In this document: in pieces, positions 12,160 to 23,984 of the stretch | Layout of the letters: each line of letters opens with the position of its first letter | How positions within the stretch are numbered: the first letter of the stretch is position 1 | Assembly: GCF_045679555.1 (NCBI RefSeq) | Contig: NC_092091.1 | Span: 72,512,076 to 72,576,075, forward strand | DNA: 64,000 nucleotides | Direction: 5' to 3' | DNA from: Salvelinus alpinus | Lineage: Eukaryota > Chordata > Actinopteri > Salmoniformes > Salmonidae | The notes under the pieces: generated by a model | Told to the model about the DNA's origin: nothing | Database searches by the model: none | The model's input: only the letters and a program-made list of their open reading frames with translations | Made by a program: the position numbers and the translations under genes

Positions 12160-15100
12160 AGATGGAGAGGAAAGAAAGAGAGACATGCTGAGGAGAAGAG
12201 GAAAGAAAGAGAGACATGCTGAGGAGAAGAGGAAAGAAAGAGAGACATGCTGAGGAGAAGAGGAAAGAAAGAGAGAGATGCTGAGGAGAAGAGGAAAGAA
12301 AGAGAGAGATGCTGAGGAGAAGAAAGAGAGACATGCTGAGGAGAAGAAAGAGAGAGATGCTGAGGAAAGAAAGAGAGAGATGCTGAGGAAAGAAAGAGAG
12401 AGATGCTGAGGAAAGAAAGAGAGAGATGCTGAGGAAAGAAAGAGAGAGATGCTGAGGAAAGAAAGAGAGAGATGCTGAGGAGAAGAGGAAAGAGAGAGAG
12501 AGATGCTGAGGAAAGAAAGAGAGACATGCTGCGGAGAAGAAAGAGAGACATGCTGAGGAGAAGAAAGAGAGACATGCTGAGGAAAGAAAGAGAGAGATGC
12601 TGAGGAAAGAAAGAGAGAGATGCTGAGGAAAGAAAGAGAGAGATGCTGAGGAAAGAAAGAGAGAGATGCTGAGGAGAAGAGGAAAGAGAGAGAGAGACAT
12701 GCTGCGGAGAAGAGGAAAGAAAGAGAGACATGCTGAGGAGAAGAGGAGAGAGCGAGAGACATGCTGAGGAGAAGAGGAAAAAGAGAGATAGAGACATGCT
12801 GAGGAGAAGAGAGAGAGAGACAAGCTGAGGAGAAGAGAGAGAGAGACAAGCTGAGGAAAGAGAGAGAGAGAGAGACAAGCTGAGGAAAGAGAGAGAGAGA
12901 GAGACAAGCTGAGGAAAGAGAGAGAGAGACATGCTGAGGAAAGAGAGAGACATGCTGAGGAGAAGAGGAGAGAGAGAAGCTGAGGAGAGAGAGAGAGAGA
13001 AGCTGAGGAGAGAGAGAGAGAGAAGCTGAGGAGAGAGAGAGAGAGAAGCTGAGGAGAGAGAGAGAGAGACATGTTGAGGAAAAGAGGAAACAGACATGCT
13101 GAGGAGAAGAGGAAAGAGAGAGAGAGAGAGACATGCTGAGGAGAAGAGGAAAGAGAGAGAGAGAGAGACATGCTGAGGAGAAGAGGAAAGAGAGAGAGAC
13201 AAGCTGAGGAAAGAGACATGCTGAGGAAAGAGAGAGAGAGACATGCTGAGGAAAGAGAGAGAGACATGCTGAGGAGAAGAGAAGAGAGAGAGAAGCTGAG
13301 GAAAGAGAGAGAGAGAGAGAAGCTGAGGAGAGAGAGAGAGAGACATGTTGAGGAAAAGAGGAAACAGACATGCTGAGGAGAAGAGGAAAGAGAGAGAGAG
13401 AGAGACATGCTGAGGAGAAGAGGAAAGAGAGAGAGAGAGAGACATGCTGAGGAGAAGAGGAAAGAGAGAGACAAGCTGAGGAAAGAGACATGCTGAGGAA
13501 AGAGAGAGAGACATGCTGAGGAAAGAGAGAGAGACATGCTGAGGAGAAGAGGAGAGAGAGACATGCTGAGGAAAGAGAGAGAGAGAGAGAAGCTGAGGAG
13601 AGAGAGAGACATGTTGAGGAAAAGAGGAAACAGACATGCTGAGGAGAAGAGGAAAGAAAGAGAGAGACATGATGAGGAGAAGAGGAAAGAGAGAGACATG
13701 ATGAGGAGAAGAGGAAAGAGAGAGAGAGAGAGACATGCTGAGGAGAAGAGGAAAGAGAGAGAGAGAGAGACATGCTGAGGAGAAGAGGAAAGAGAGAGAG
13801 AGACATGCTGAGGAGAAGAGGAAAGAGAGAGAGAGACATGCTGAGGAGAAGAGGAAAGAGAGAGAGAGACATGCTGAGGAGAAGAGAGAGAGAGAGAGAG
13901 ACATGCTGAGGAGAAGAGGAAAGAGAGAGAGAGACATGCTGGGGAGAAGAGGAAAGAGAGAGACATGCTGGGGAGAAGAGGAAAGAGAGAGAGAGACATG
14001 CTGGGGAGAAGAGGAAAGAGAGAGAGACATGCTGAGGAGAAGAGGAAAGAGAGAGAGACATGCTGGGGAGAAGAGGAGAGAGAGAGAGAGACATGCTGGG
14101 GAGAAGAGGAGAGAGAGAGAGAGACATGCTGAAGAGGAGAGAGAGACATGCTGAGGAAAAGAGGAAAGAGAGAGAGAGACATGCTGAAGAGGAGAGAGAG
14201 AGAGAGACATGCTGAAGAGGAGAGAGAGACATGCTGAGGAAAAGAGGAGAGAGAGACATGCTGAGGAGAAAAGGAAAGAGAGAGAGAGACATGCTGGGGA
14301 GAAGAGGAAAGAGAGAGAGTGACATGCTGAGGAGAAGAGGAAAGAGAGAGTGACATGCTGAGGAGAAGAGGAGAGAGAGAGACATGCTGAGGAGAAGAGG
14401 AGAGAGAGAGACATGCTGAGGAGAAGAGGAAAGAGAGAGAGAGACATGCTGAGGAAAAGAGGAAAGAGAGAGAGAGAGATGCTGAGGAAAAGAGGAAAGA
14501 GAGAGAGAGAGATGCTGAGGAAAAGAGGAAAGAGAGAGAGAGACATGCTGAGGAAAAGAGGAAAGAGAGAGACATGCTGAGGAGAAGAGGAGAGAGAGAG
14601 AGACATGCTGAGGAAAAGAGGAAAGAGAGAGAGAGACATGCTGAAGAGGAGAGAGAGAGAGAGACATGCTGAAGAGGAGAGAGAGACATGCTGAGGAAAA
14701 GAGGAGAGAGAGACATGCTGAGGAAAAGAGGAGAGAGAGACATGCTGAGGAGAAGAGGAAAGAGAGAGAGAGACATGCTGAGGAAAAGAGGAAAGAGAGA
14801 GAGAGACATGCTGAGGAAAAGAGGAAAGAGAGAGAGACATGCTGAGGAAAAGAGGAAAGAGAGAGAGACATGCTGAGGAAAAGAGGAAAGAGAGAGAGAC
14901 ATGCTGAGGAAGAAGAGGAAAGAGAGAGAGACATGCTGAGGAAGAAGAGGAAAGAGAGAGAGAGACATGCTGAAGAGGAGAGAGAGACATGCTGAGGAGG
15001 AGAGAGAGACATGCTGAGGAGGAAAGGAAAGAGAGAGAGAGACATGCTGAGGAGAAGAGGAAAGAGAGAGAGACATGCTGAGGGGAAGAGGAAAGAGAGA

Positions 15101-15895
15101 GAGAGACATGCTGAGGGGAAGAGGAAAGAAAGAGAGACATGCTGGGGAGAAGAGGAAAGAGAGAGACATGCTGGGGAAAGAGAGAGAGAGACATGCTGGG
15201 GAGAAGAGGAAAGAGAGACATGCTGGGGAGAAGAGGAAAGAGAGAGAGAGACATGCTGAGGAGAAGAGGAAAGAGAGAGACATGCTGAGGAGAAGAGGAA
15301 AGAGAGAGAGAGAGACATGCTGGGGAGAAGAGGAAAGAGAGAGAGAGACATGCTGAGGAGAAGAGGAGAGAGAAACATGCTGAGGAAAGAGAGAGAGAGA
15401 GAGACATGCTGGGGAGAAGAGGAGAGAGAGAGAGACATGCTGAGGAGAAGAGGAAAGAGAGAGAGAGAGACAAGCTGAAGAAAGAGAGAGAGGGAGAGAC
15501 ATGCTGAGGAGATGAGGAAAGAGAGACATGCTGACGAAAGAGAGAGACATGCTGAGGAGAAGAGGAAAGAGAGAGAGACATGCTGAGGAGGAGAGGAAAG
15601 AGAGAGAGAGACATGCTGAGGAGAAGAGGAAAGAGAGAGAGAGACATGCTGAGGAGAAGAGGAAAGAGAGAGAGAGAGAGACAAGCTGAAGAAAGAGAGA
15701 GAGGGAGAGACATGCTGAGGAGAAGAGGAAGGAGAGAGAGAGAGACATGGAGGAGAAGAGGAAAGAGAGAGAGACATGCTGAATAAAAGAGGAAAGAGAG
15801 ACATGCTGAGGAGAAGAGGAGAGAGAGAGAGATACATGCTGGGGAGAAGAGGAAAGAGAGAGAGAGACATGCTGGGGAGAAGAGGAAAGAGAGAA
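12160..15895. repeat. GA-rich minisatellite, variable unit of about 20-36 bp
   Basis: The core is gacatgctgaggagaagagg followed by aaagagagaga, with the GA run varying in length and the aagagg part sometimes missing. Many units read agatgctgaggaaagaaaga instead. The + strand is strongly purine-rich. The array begins about 120 bp after the tusc3 polyadenylation signal. Open frames on the minus strand (Ser/Leu-rich) reflect composition only. Confidence 0.95.
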
Positions 15896-16028
15896 GGTTA
15901 GTTAGGTGTGTGTGTGAGAATCAGCTGCAGCCGATGATCAATGAATGAACGTAAGTAAACGTCATGATGGGGGAGTGATGTAGAAGGTGTGTGTTTCTCA
16001 TTTACTGTTCTAGACAGTAGAGCTGCAG

Positions 16029-16150
16029 CACTGGGGGCTGCTGAGGGGAGGTCGGCTCATAATAATGTGAAAACCACGTGTTAGATACCATTCCATTGAC
16101 TCCGTTCCAGCCATTACTATGAGCCGTCCTCCCCTCAGCAGCCTCCACTG
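16029..16150. mobile_element. short inverted-repeat element (gaggctgctgaggggagg family), copy 1
   Basis: Terminal inverted repeats of about 22 bp, ggctgctgaggggagg at 16036-16051 and cctcccctcagcagcc at 16128-16143, enclose a shortened interior (ctcataataatg ... ccattactatgag). This is a non-autonomous DNA element common in salmonid DNA. Three more copies are in the window. Confidence 0.75.
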
Positions 16151-16169
16151 ACACAGCATCACTAGTAGT

Positions 16170-16369
16170 TATAGAGGTGGCAGTGATACAGTCCATATTA
16201 CCACAGTACCACATCAAATCACATGTTATTTGTCTCATGCTTCGTAAGCAACAGGTGTGGACTAACAGTGAAATGCTGACTTACCCAACAATACAGAGAG
16301 AAAAACAACAAATAATAACAAGAGCAATAAATACACAAGTAATGATAACTTGGCTATATTCACGGCAAA
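16170..16369. repeat. interspersed repeat fragment, left part, split by an inverted-repeat element
   Basis: The stretch running from caacaggtgtggactaacag to tgataacttggctatatt continues at 16522-16583 (gggtaccagtaccgagtcaa, gaggtagat). I recall these two parts as contiguous in an abundant salmonid repeat. The insertion between them is a copy of the gaggctgctgaggggagg element. Confidence 0.5.
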
Positions 16370-16521
16370 GGAGGCTGCTGAGGGGAGGACGGAGCATAGT
16401 AATGGCCGTAACAGAACAAATGGAATGGCATCAAACACATGGAAACCATGTATTAAATACCATTCCCCTCCAGCCATTACCATGAGCCTGTCCTCCCCAA
16501 TGAAGGTCCAACCTACTGTGA
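16370..16521. mobile_element. short inverted-repeat element (gaggctgctgaggggagg family), copy 2
   Basis: Starts gaggctgctgaggggaggac and ends ctccccaatgaaggtccaac. The interior holds the family's inner inverted segments (aacaaatggaatggcatcaa and ccagccattaccatgagcc). It is inserted in the repeat at 16170-16583. Confidence 0.75.
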
Positions 16522-17155
16522 TACAGGGTACCAGTACCGAGTCAATGTGCAGGGGTACGCGGTAATTGAGGTAGATCGGTACATACAGTGCATTCGGAAA
16601 GTATTCAGACCCATTGACTTTTTCCACATTTTGTTACGTTACAGCCTTTTTCTAAAATTGATTAAATCGTTATTCCCCTTATCAATCTACACACAATACC
16701 CCATAATGAAAAAGCAAAAACACATTTTTAGACATTTTTACACCCAAAATGTTATGAAATATCACATTTCCGTAAGTATTCAGACCCTTTAGTTAGTACT
16801 TTGTTGAAACACCTTTGGCAGTGATTACAGACTTGAGTCTTCTTGGGTATGATGCTACAAGCTTGGCACATCTGTATTTGGGGAGCTTCTCCCATTCTTC
16901 TCTGCAGATCCTCTCAAGCTCTGTCAGGTTGGATGGGGAGCGTCACTGCACAGCTATTTTCAAGTCTCTCCAGAGATGTTTGATCGTGTTCGGGCTCTGG
17001 CTGGGCCACTCAAGGACATTCATAGACTTGTCCCAAAGCCACTCCTGCGTTGTCTTGTCTGTGTGCTTAGGGTTGTTGTCCTGTTGGAAGGTGAACCTTC
17101 GCCCCAGGCTAAGGTCCTGAGTGCTCTGGAGCAGGTTTTCATCAAGGATCTATCT

Positions 17156-17607
17156 CTACTTTGCTCCTTTCATCTTTCCCTCGATCCTGACTAGTCTCCC
17201 AGTCCCTGCCGCTGAAAAACATCTCCACAGCATGAAGCTGCCACCACCATGCTTCACCGTAGGGATGGTGCCAGGTTTCCTCCAGACGTGACGCTTGGCA
17301 TTCAGCCCAAAGAGTGCAATCTTGGTTTCATCAGACCAGAGAATCTTGTTTCTCATGGTCTGAGAGTCCTTTAGATGCCTTTTGGCAAACTCCAAGTGGG
17401 CTGTCATATGCCTTTTACTGAGGAGTGGCTTTCGTCTGGCCACTAGTGGCCACTCTGGCCACTACCATAAAGGCCTAATTGGTGGAGTGCTGCAGAGATG
17501 GTTGTCCTTCTGGAAGGTTCTCCCATCTCCACAGGGGAACTCTGGAGCTTTGTCAGAGTGACCATCGGGTTCTTGGTCACCTCCCTGACCAAGGCCCTTG
17601 TCCCCTG
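17156..17607 (-). pseudogene. Tc1 transposase, catalytic-domain fragment
   Basis: Minus-strand reading gives about 95 clean residues including [14 protein letters not shown], the first catalytic Asp context of the Tc1 DDE domain, and [19 protein letters not shown], the segment before the second Asp. The frame is lost beyond 17156, although transposase-like sequence continues to about 16800. The N-terminal half lies beyond the LINE at 19742-19941. Frameshifts and the insertion make it non-coding. Confidence 0.85.
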
Positions 17608-18750
17608 ATCAAATCAAATGTATTTATATAGCCCTTCTTACATCAGCTGATATCTCAAAGTGCTGTACAGAAACCCAGCCTCAATTCCCAAACAGCAAGC
17701 AATGCAGGTGTAGAAGCACGGTTGCTAGGAAGAAAACCTAGAAAGAAACCCAGAGAGGAACCAGGTTATGAGAGGTGGCCAATCCTCTTCTGGCTGTGCC
17801 GGGTGGAGATTATAACAGAACATGGCCAAGATGTTCAAATGTTCATAGATGACCAGCAGGGTCAAATAATAATAATCACAGTAGTTGTCGAGGGTGCAGC
17901 AAGTCAGCACCTCAGGAGTAAATGTCAGTTGGCTTTTCATAGCCGATCATTAAGAGTATCTCTACCACTCCTGCTGTCTCTAGAGAGTTGAAAACAGCAA
18001 GTCTGGGACATGTAGCACGTCCGGTGAACAGGTCAGGGTTCCATAGTCGCAGGCAGAACAGTTGAAACTGGAGCAGCAGCACGGCCAGATGGACTGGGGA
18101 CAGCAAGGAGTCATCATGCCAGGTAGTCCTGAGGCATGGTCCTAGGGCTCAGGTCCTCTGAGAGAGAGAAAGAAAGAGAGAAAGAGAGAATTAGAGAGAG
18201 CATACTTAAATTCACACAGGACACCGGATAAGACAGGAGAAGTACTCCAGATATAACAAACTGACCCTAGCCCCCCGACACATAAACTACTGCAGCATAA
18301 ATACTGGAGGCTGAGACAGGAGGGGTCAGGAGACACTGTGGCCCCATCCGATGATACCCCCGGACAGGGCCAAACAGGAAGGATATAACCCCACCCACTT
18401 TGCCAAAGCACAGCCCCCACACCACTAGAGGGATATCTTCAAGCACCAACTTACCATCCTGAGACAAGGCCAAGTATAGCCCACAAAGATCTCCGCCACG
18501 GCACAACCCAAGGGGGGGGCGCCAACCCAGACAGGAAGATCACGTCAGTGACTCAACCCACTCAAGTGACGCACCCCTCCTAGGGACGGCATGAAAGAGC
18601 ACCAGTAAGCCAGTGACTCAGCCCCTGTAATAGGGTTAGAGGCAGAGAATCCCAGTGGAAAGAGGGGAACCGGCCAGGCAGAGACAGTAGGGGCGGTTCG
18701 TTGCTCCAGAGCCTTTCCGTTCACCTTCACACTCCTGGGCCAGACTACAC

Positions 18751-18999
18751 TCAATCATATGACCCACTGAAGAGATGAGTCTTCAGTAAAGACTTAAAAG
18801 TTGAGACCGAGTCTGCGTCTCTCACATGGGTAGGCAGACCATTCCATAAAAATGGAGCTCTATAGGAGAAAGCCCTGCCTCCAGCTGTTTGCTTAGAAAT
18901 TCTAGGGACAATTAGGAGGCCTGCGTCTTGTGACCGTAGCGTACGTGTAGGTATGTACGGCAGGACCAAATCGGGAAAGATAGGTAGGAGCAAGCCCAT
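18751..18999 (-). pseudogene. LINE ORF2 C-terminal fragment
   Basis: Reads GRAFSYRAPFLWNGLP ... STFKSLLKTHLFS, the typical end of CR1/L2/Rex1-group LINE proteins. It belongs to the same copy as the RT fragment, separated by a deletion and frame change. It stops at about 18751, then a long 3' UTR runs to 17609. Confidence 0.8.
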
Positions 19000-19014
19000 G
19001 TAATGCTTTGTAGG

Positions 19015-19698
19015 TTAGCAGTAAAACCTTAAAATCAGCCCTTGCCTTAACAGGAAGCCTATTTCTTGGTAGTCTAACCTAGAAGTAACAAAAGCATGGA
19101 TTAATTTTTCTGCATCATTTTTGGACAGAAAGTTTCTGATTTTTGCAATGTTACGTAGATGGAAAAAAGCTGTCCTTGAAACAGTCTTGATATGTTCGTC
19201 AAAAGAGAGATCAGGGTCCAGAGTAACGCCGAGGTCCTTCACAGTTTTATTTGAGACGACTTTACAACTATCAAGATTAATTATCAGATTCAACAGAAGA
19301 TCTCTTTGTTTCTTGGGACCTAGAACAAGCATCTCTGTTTTGTCCGAGTTTAAAAGTAGAACGTTTTCAGCCATCCACTTCCTTATGTCTGAAACACAAG
19401 CTTCTAGCGAGGGCAATTTTGGGACTTCACCATGTTTCATTGAAATGTACAGCTGTGTGTCATCTGCATAGCAGTGAAAGTTAACATTATGTTTTCGAAG
19501 GACATCCCCAAGAGGTAAAATATATAGTGAAAACAGTAGTGGTCCTAAAACGGAACCTTGAGGAACACCGAAATGTACAGTTGATTTGTCAGAGGACAAA
19601 CCATTCACAGAGACAAACTGATATCTTTCCGACAGATAAGATCTAAACCAGGCCACAACTTGTCCGTGTAGACCAATTTGGGTTTCCAATCTCTCCAA
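19015..19698 (-). pseudogene. LINE reverse transcriptase fragment
   Basis: A 227-residue frame with the non-LTR RT signatures [17 protein letters not shown] and [14 protein letters not shown] (the catalytic Asp pair), followed by the thumb region ([31 protein letters not shown]). The frame leaves the family pattern after TSRLDY, where an internal deletion removes the segment that normally follows. The remaining C-terminus (GRAFSYRAPFLWNGLP) is on the same strand at 18751-18999. The N-terminal endonuclease is absent, so it is a dead-on-arrival copy. Confidence 0.88.
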
Positions 19699-19741
19699 AA
19701 GAATGTGGTGATCGATGGTATCAAAGGCAGCACTAAGGTCT

Positions 19742-19941
19742 ATGATTGCTCAGTTTGGCCGGGCGGCCAGCTCTAGGCAGAGTCTTGGTGCTTCCAAATC
19801 TCTTCCATTTTTAAGAATGATGGAGACAACTGTGTTCTTGGGGACCTTCAATGCCGCAGAAATGTTTTGGTACCCTTCCCCAGATCTGTGCCTCGACACA
19901 ATCCTGTCTCGGAGCTCTTCGGACAACTCCTTCGACCTCAT
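19742..19941 (-). pseudogene. Tc1 transposase, N-terminal DNA-binding fragment
   Basis: Minus-strand frame beginning MRSKELSEELRDRIVSRHRS and continuing GYQNISAALKVPKNTVVSII: the first helix-turn-helix of a Tc1 transposase, with a natural start Met. It is cut at 19742 by the LINE; the remainder is at 17156-17607. The N-terminal helix pair normally binds the transposon's own terminal repeats. Confidence 0.88.
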
Positions 19942-20327
19942 GGCTTGGTTTTTGCTCTTACATGGACTGTCAACTGTGGGATCTTATATAGACAGGTGTG
20001 TGCTTTTCCAAATCATGTCCAATCACTTTAATTTTCCACAGGTGGACTCCAATCAACTTGTAGAAACATCTTAAGGATGATCAATGGAAACAAGATGCAC
20101 CGGAGCTCAATTTCGAGTCTCATAGCAAATGGTCTGAATACTTATGTAAATAAGGTATTTCTGTTTTAAATTTGTAATAAATTTGCAAACATTTGTAAAA
20201 GCCTGTTCTCGCTTTGTCATTATGGGGTATTGTGTGTAGATTGATGACGAAAAACTGTATTTAATCTATTTTTGAATAAGGCTGTAAAGTAGCAAAATGT
20301 GGAAAAAGTCAAGAAGTCTCAAAACTG

Positions 20328-22163
20328 TAGATATACCCCAACTCCTCTCCATGCACTGTGTAAATATACCCCAACTCCTCTCCATGCACTGTGTAAATAT
20401 ACCCCAACTCCTCTCCATGCACTGTGTAGATATACCCCAACTCCTCTCCATGCACTGTGTAGATATACCCCAACTCCTCTCCATGCACTGTGTAAATATA
20501 CCCCAACTCCTCTCCATGCACTGTGTAGATATACCCCAACTCCTCTCCATGCACTGTGTAGATATACCCCAACTCCTCTCCATGCACTGTGTAGATATAC
20601 CCCAACTCCTCTCCATGCACTGTGTAGATATACCCCAACTCCTCTCCATGCACTGTGTAGATATACCCCAACTCCTCTCCATGCACTGTGTAGATATACC
20701 CCAACTCCTCTCCATGCACTGTGTAGATATACCCCAACTCCTCTCCATGCACTGTGTAAATATACCCCAACTCCTCTCCATGCACTGTGTAGATATACCC
20801 CAACTCCTCTCCATGCACTGTGTAGATATACCCCATCTCCTCTCCATGTACTGTGTAGATATACCTCAACTCCTCTCCATACTGTGTAGATATACCCCAT
20901 CTCCTCTCCATGTACTGTGTAGATACACCCCAACTCCTCTCCATGCACTGTGTAGATATACCCCAACTCCTCTCCATACTGTGTAGATATACCCCAACTC
21001 CTCTCCATGCACTGTGTAGATATACCCCAACTCCTCTCCATGTACTGTGTAGATATACCCCAACTCCTCTCCATGCACTGTGTAAATATACCCCAACTCC
21101 TCTCCATGCACTGTGTAGATATACCCCAACTCCTCTCCATGCACTGTGTAGATATACCCCAACTCCTCTCCATGCACTGTGTAAATATACCCCAACTCCT
21201 CTCCATGCACTGTGTAGATATACCCCAACTCCTCTCCATGCACTGTGTAAATATACCCCAACTCCTCTCCATGCACTGTGTAGATATACCCCAACTCCTC
21301 TCCATGCACTGTGTAGATATACCCCAACTCCTCTCCATGCACTGTGTAGATAAACCCCAACTCCTCTCCATGCACTGTGTATATATACCCCAACTCCTCT
21401 CCATACACTGTGTAGATATACCCCAACTCCTCTCCATGCACTGTGTAGATATACCCCAACTCCTCTCCATGCACTGTGTAGATATACCCCAACTCCTCTC
21501 CATGCACTGTGTAGATATACCCCAACTCCTCTCCATACACTGTGTAGATAAACCCCAACTCCTCTCCATACACTGTGTAAATATACCCCAACTCCTCTCC
21601 ATACACTGTGTAGATATACCCCAACTCCTCTCCATGCACTGTGTAGATATACCCCAACTCCTCTCCATGCACTGTGTAGATATACCCCAACTCCTCTCCA
21701 TGCACTGTGTAGATATACCCCATCTCCTCTCCATACACTGTGTAAATATACCCCAACTCCTCTCCATGCACTGTGTAGATATACCCCAACTCCTCTCCAT
21801 GCACTGTGTAGATATACCCCAACTCCTCTCCATGCACTGTGTAGATATACCCCAACTCCTCTCCATACACTGTGTAGATATACCCCAACTCCTCTCCATG
21901 CACTGTGTAGATATACCCCAACTCCTCTCCATACACTGTGTAGATATACCCCAACTCCTCTCCTTGCACTGTGTAGATATACCCCAACTCCTCTCCATGC
22001 ACTGTGTAGATATACCCCAACTCCTCTCCATGCACTGTGTAGATAAACCCCAACTCCTCTCCATGCACTGTGTAGATATACCCCAACTCCTCTCCATACA
22101 CTGTGTAGATATACCCCAACTCCTCTCCGTGCACTGTGTAGATATACCCCAACTCCTCTCCAA
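20328..22163. repeat. 33-bp minisatellite, about 55 copies (second, unrelated 33-bp family)
   Basis: The unit is atataccccaactcctctcc followed by atgcactgtgtag. Variants are gtgtaaatat, ccatacactg, gataaacccc and two shortened units near 20880 and 20975. It starts exactly at the TA that ends the Tc1 element. A 9-bp inverted repeat (ctcaaaact at 20318-20326, agttttgag at 22164-22172) brackets it, which may be chance. Open frames of 11-residue period are a consequence of unit length. Confidence 0.95.
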
Positions 22164-22172
22164 AGTTTTGAG

Positions 22173-22512
22173 CTCAGTTTTCTGTCAAGTCCAAACACTT
22201 TTCACCAGCTCCAACATAAGGGACTTCCAGTCTCTACAACTCATTATTATCATTTCACTGTTGTTGTTGATGTTTTCTCTTGTACCTGTTCTGGTTGGTG
22301 TTGCATCGGGACGGCAGGACGATGCCAAGTTAGCGGCGAAACAAACATCTAATCAAAGCGCCCACGTTACATGAGAAGGAATAACACCATCTGTCGTAGG
22401 ACTGACGATCTGTCAGCGGACGTTATCAACATCCGCCTGATCTGTTGTTTACCACTGAAATCTGTTTATTCATTTATCTGCCTCTTTCTCTCTCTCACTC
22501 CTCCCCCCACCC
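22173..22512. other. unassigned stretch
   Basis: Mixed-composition DNA; no gene, exon or known repeat recognised. Confidence 0.5.
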
Positions 22513-22913
22513 GGCCGTGTCCGAAATCTGTCTTACCTACTACTTATTAAAACTGCCTACTACTGTGTACTAATCGTACTACATACTATTTAGAATGTTC
22601 TGTTTAGTGAGAACGAATGCAGTAAGCGACACAAATCATCAAATCAAGGCAAGGGCACTTGTTCATTTTTGTGAAGTGCGTCCCCTATTCTGATTTTATC
22701 AGCTGTTGTGAAGAAAACAACATGTAGGTGTGAAAAGACGATTACTCTTCCTAAATAGTGTGCAGTGAATTCTACTTGATGATAAGCCGAAAAGAGTATG
22801 ACATCCTGGCATTTAAAGCATACTTGATTTTTAAAGTTTCACATACTATAAAACATTAACATTTTTGCATACCCCAAAGTCATACTATTTAGTACGGTTA
22901 TTCGGACACGGCC
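22513..22913. mobile_element. 401-bp non-autonomous element with 13-bp perfect terminal inverted repeats
   Basis: Left end ggccgtgtccgaa (22513-22525) and right end ttcggacacggcc (22901-22913) are perfect inverses. Sub-terminal tracts also mirror each other (tactacttattaaaactgcc and catactatttagtacgg types). The interior is AT-rich without coding potential. Flanks are CT/C-rich, so the target duplication cannot be read reliably and the superfamily is left open. Confidence 0.75.
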
Positions 22914-23984
22914 TCTCTCTCCTCCCTCGTCCCCCTCTCTCTGTCAGTACTGTAGAATGAGGGACCGTCAATGACGTAAACGAAGCAAGACGGTTCTGTC
23001 AGTTTCGCTGTCAATCACACAGACTAGGGTGTCAGATCTTCTCCACTTAATGCCTGAGGAAAAACAGATTTGAGTCAGAACCAAAGCAGCCCAGCTTGTG
23101 AGTGATAATCACAGCCCTGCCATGCTAGTTATTCCTTCTTGGAAGATCATCACCGTAGCTTTTACAGCATATTGCAGTACTGCTAGATGTTCGGGCTGCT
23201 GGTACCTACTTTAAAAGGGCAATCTGGAATTCAAACCACAACAAAGCGGTTACCCCATCACTTTTTCTGGTAATCAGATGAGGGATAGGGCTGGAGAAAT
23301 GTAAACCCTCTCAAATTCATTGATGCATTTCTACGTTTATTGATAAGATATATTCTTTAAGAATCAGTTTAGCATTTAAATCATTCATTTAAAAGTGAAA
23401 CGACGTTTGACCAATCCCAGATTTCCCCTTTAAAGTGTTGCATGTACTGTATCTAAGAATAGTTGTTTTCTTCAGGTTTGTGAGCTGAAATGTACTGTAA
23501 AAGAGGTCAGTGGTGTTATACATTGGTATACAGTTCAGGTCCTAGTGGGATCATTTTACACGCATATGCGCCGAAATATGTAGCTGTGCGACCTGGAATG
23601 CCTAGAAAAATAAAGGATTCTATCTTTATTATCTCAAATATTTTTCATTGTGCTCCTAAATTTCTTTGTGTGCGCCTACATTTTCCAACTTAGGCACGCA
23701 CGTGCTCCTCGTAAAAAAGGTCAGCGCAGAGGTCTGGGTGAGTGATATACATTTCAGGTCAGTGGGATACCTTTAACCCTCTGAGACCAGACACTATAGA
23801 AAAAGATAGATGTGAAGATTCAACGGGGACTTTGTAAACATTCGGCAGCAAGGCATTTTTCAAGACAAGTTTTCTACTTTTTGAACTACTCACCCGCGTC
23901 TGGGATTTAGATTCATCCATCTCCACGACTACGTCTGCTGGGAAATCTATTGGTGACCAATGACAGAGAAGGTTTTGTAACCAA
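22914..23984. other. unassigned intergenic stretch
   Basis: No gene recognised. A cluster of similar phrases (ggtcagtggtgttatacatt near 23503 and tgatatacatttcaggtcag near 23742) suggests short decayed repeats. Confidence 0.45.

Larger units (their letters stand above)
17609..19741 (-). mobile_element. 5'-truncated CR1/L2/Rex1-group LINE inserted in Tc1
   Basis: The 3' end lies at low coordinates and shows short AT-rich direct repeats (tgatcaaatcaaatg). The 5' truncation is at 19741. The Tc1 sequence reads cccctgat before it and tgattgctcag after it, consistent with a TGAT target duplication of about 4 bp. The 3' part includes a GA-rich piece at 18160-18200. The copy holds two clean reverse-transcriptase fragments (18751-18999 and 19015-19698). 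Confidence 0.85.
16586..20327 (-). mobile_element. Tc1-like transposon with a LINE inserted in it
   Basis: Left terminus cagtgcattcggaaagtatt follows TA at 16584-16585. The right part contains the inverted counterpart (aaggctgtaaagtagcaaaa, gtggaaaaagtcaa) but its last ~20 bp are altered to aagtctcaaaactg before TA at 20328-20329. The transposase is on the minus strand in two pieces, split by the LINE at 17609-19741. Removing the LINE leaves about 1.6 kb, the normal Tc1 length. This is the salmonid Tc1 type whose ends read gtattcagaccc. The copy is not functional. Confidence 0.9.

Noticed and set aside
12081..15870. Three overlapping minus-strand frames of about 1,200 codons, Ser/Leu-rich
   Set aside because: Composition artefact of the GA-rich array; three frames open at once.
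19015..19698. Active LINE reverse transcriptase
   Set aside because: Copy is 5'-truncated, has an internal deletion after the RT core and lacks the endonuclease.
20318..22172. Inverted repeat ctcaaaact/agttttgag as transposon ends around the 33-bp array
   Set aside because: Only 9 bp, and no target duplication; likely chance.
20309..22374. Frames of up to 629 codons in the second 33-bp array
   Set aside because: Same unit-length artefact; no gene-like features.
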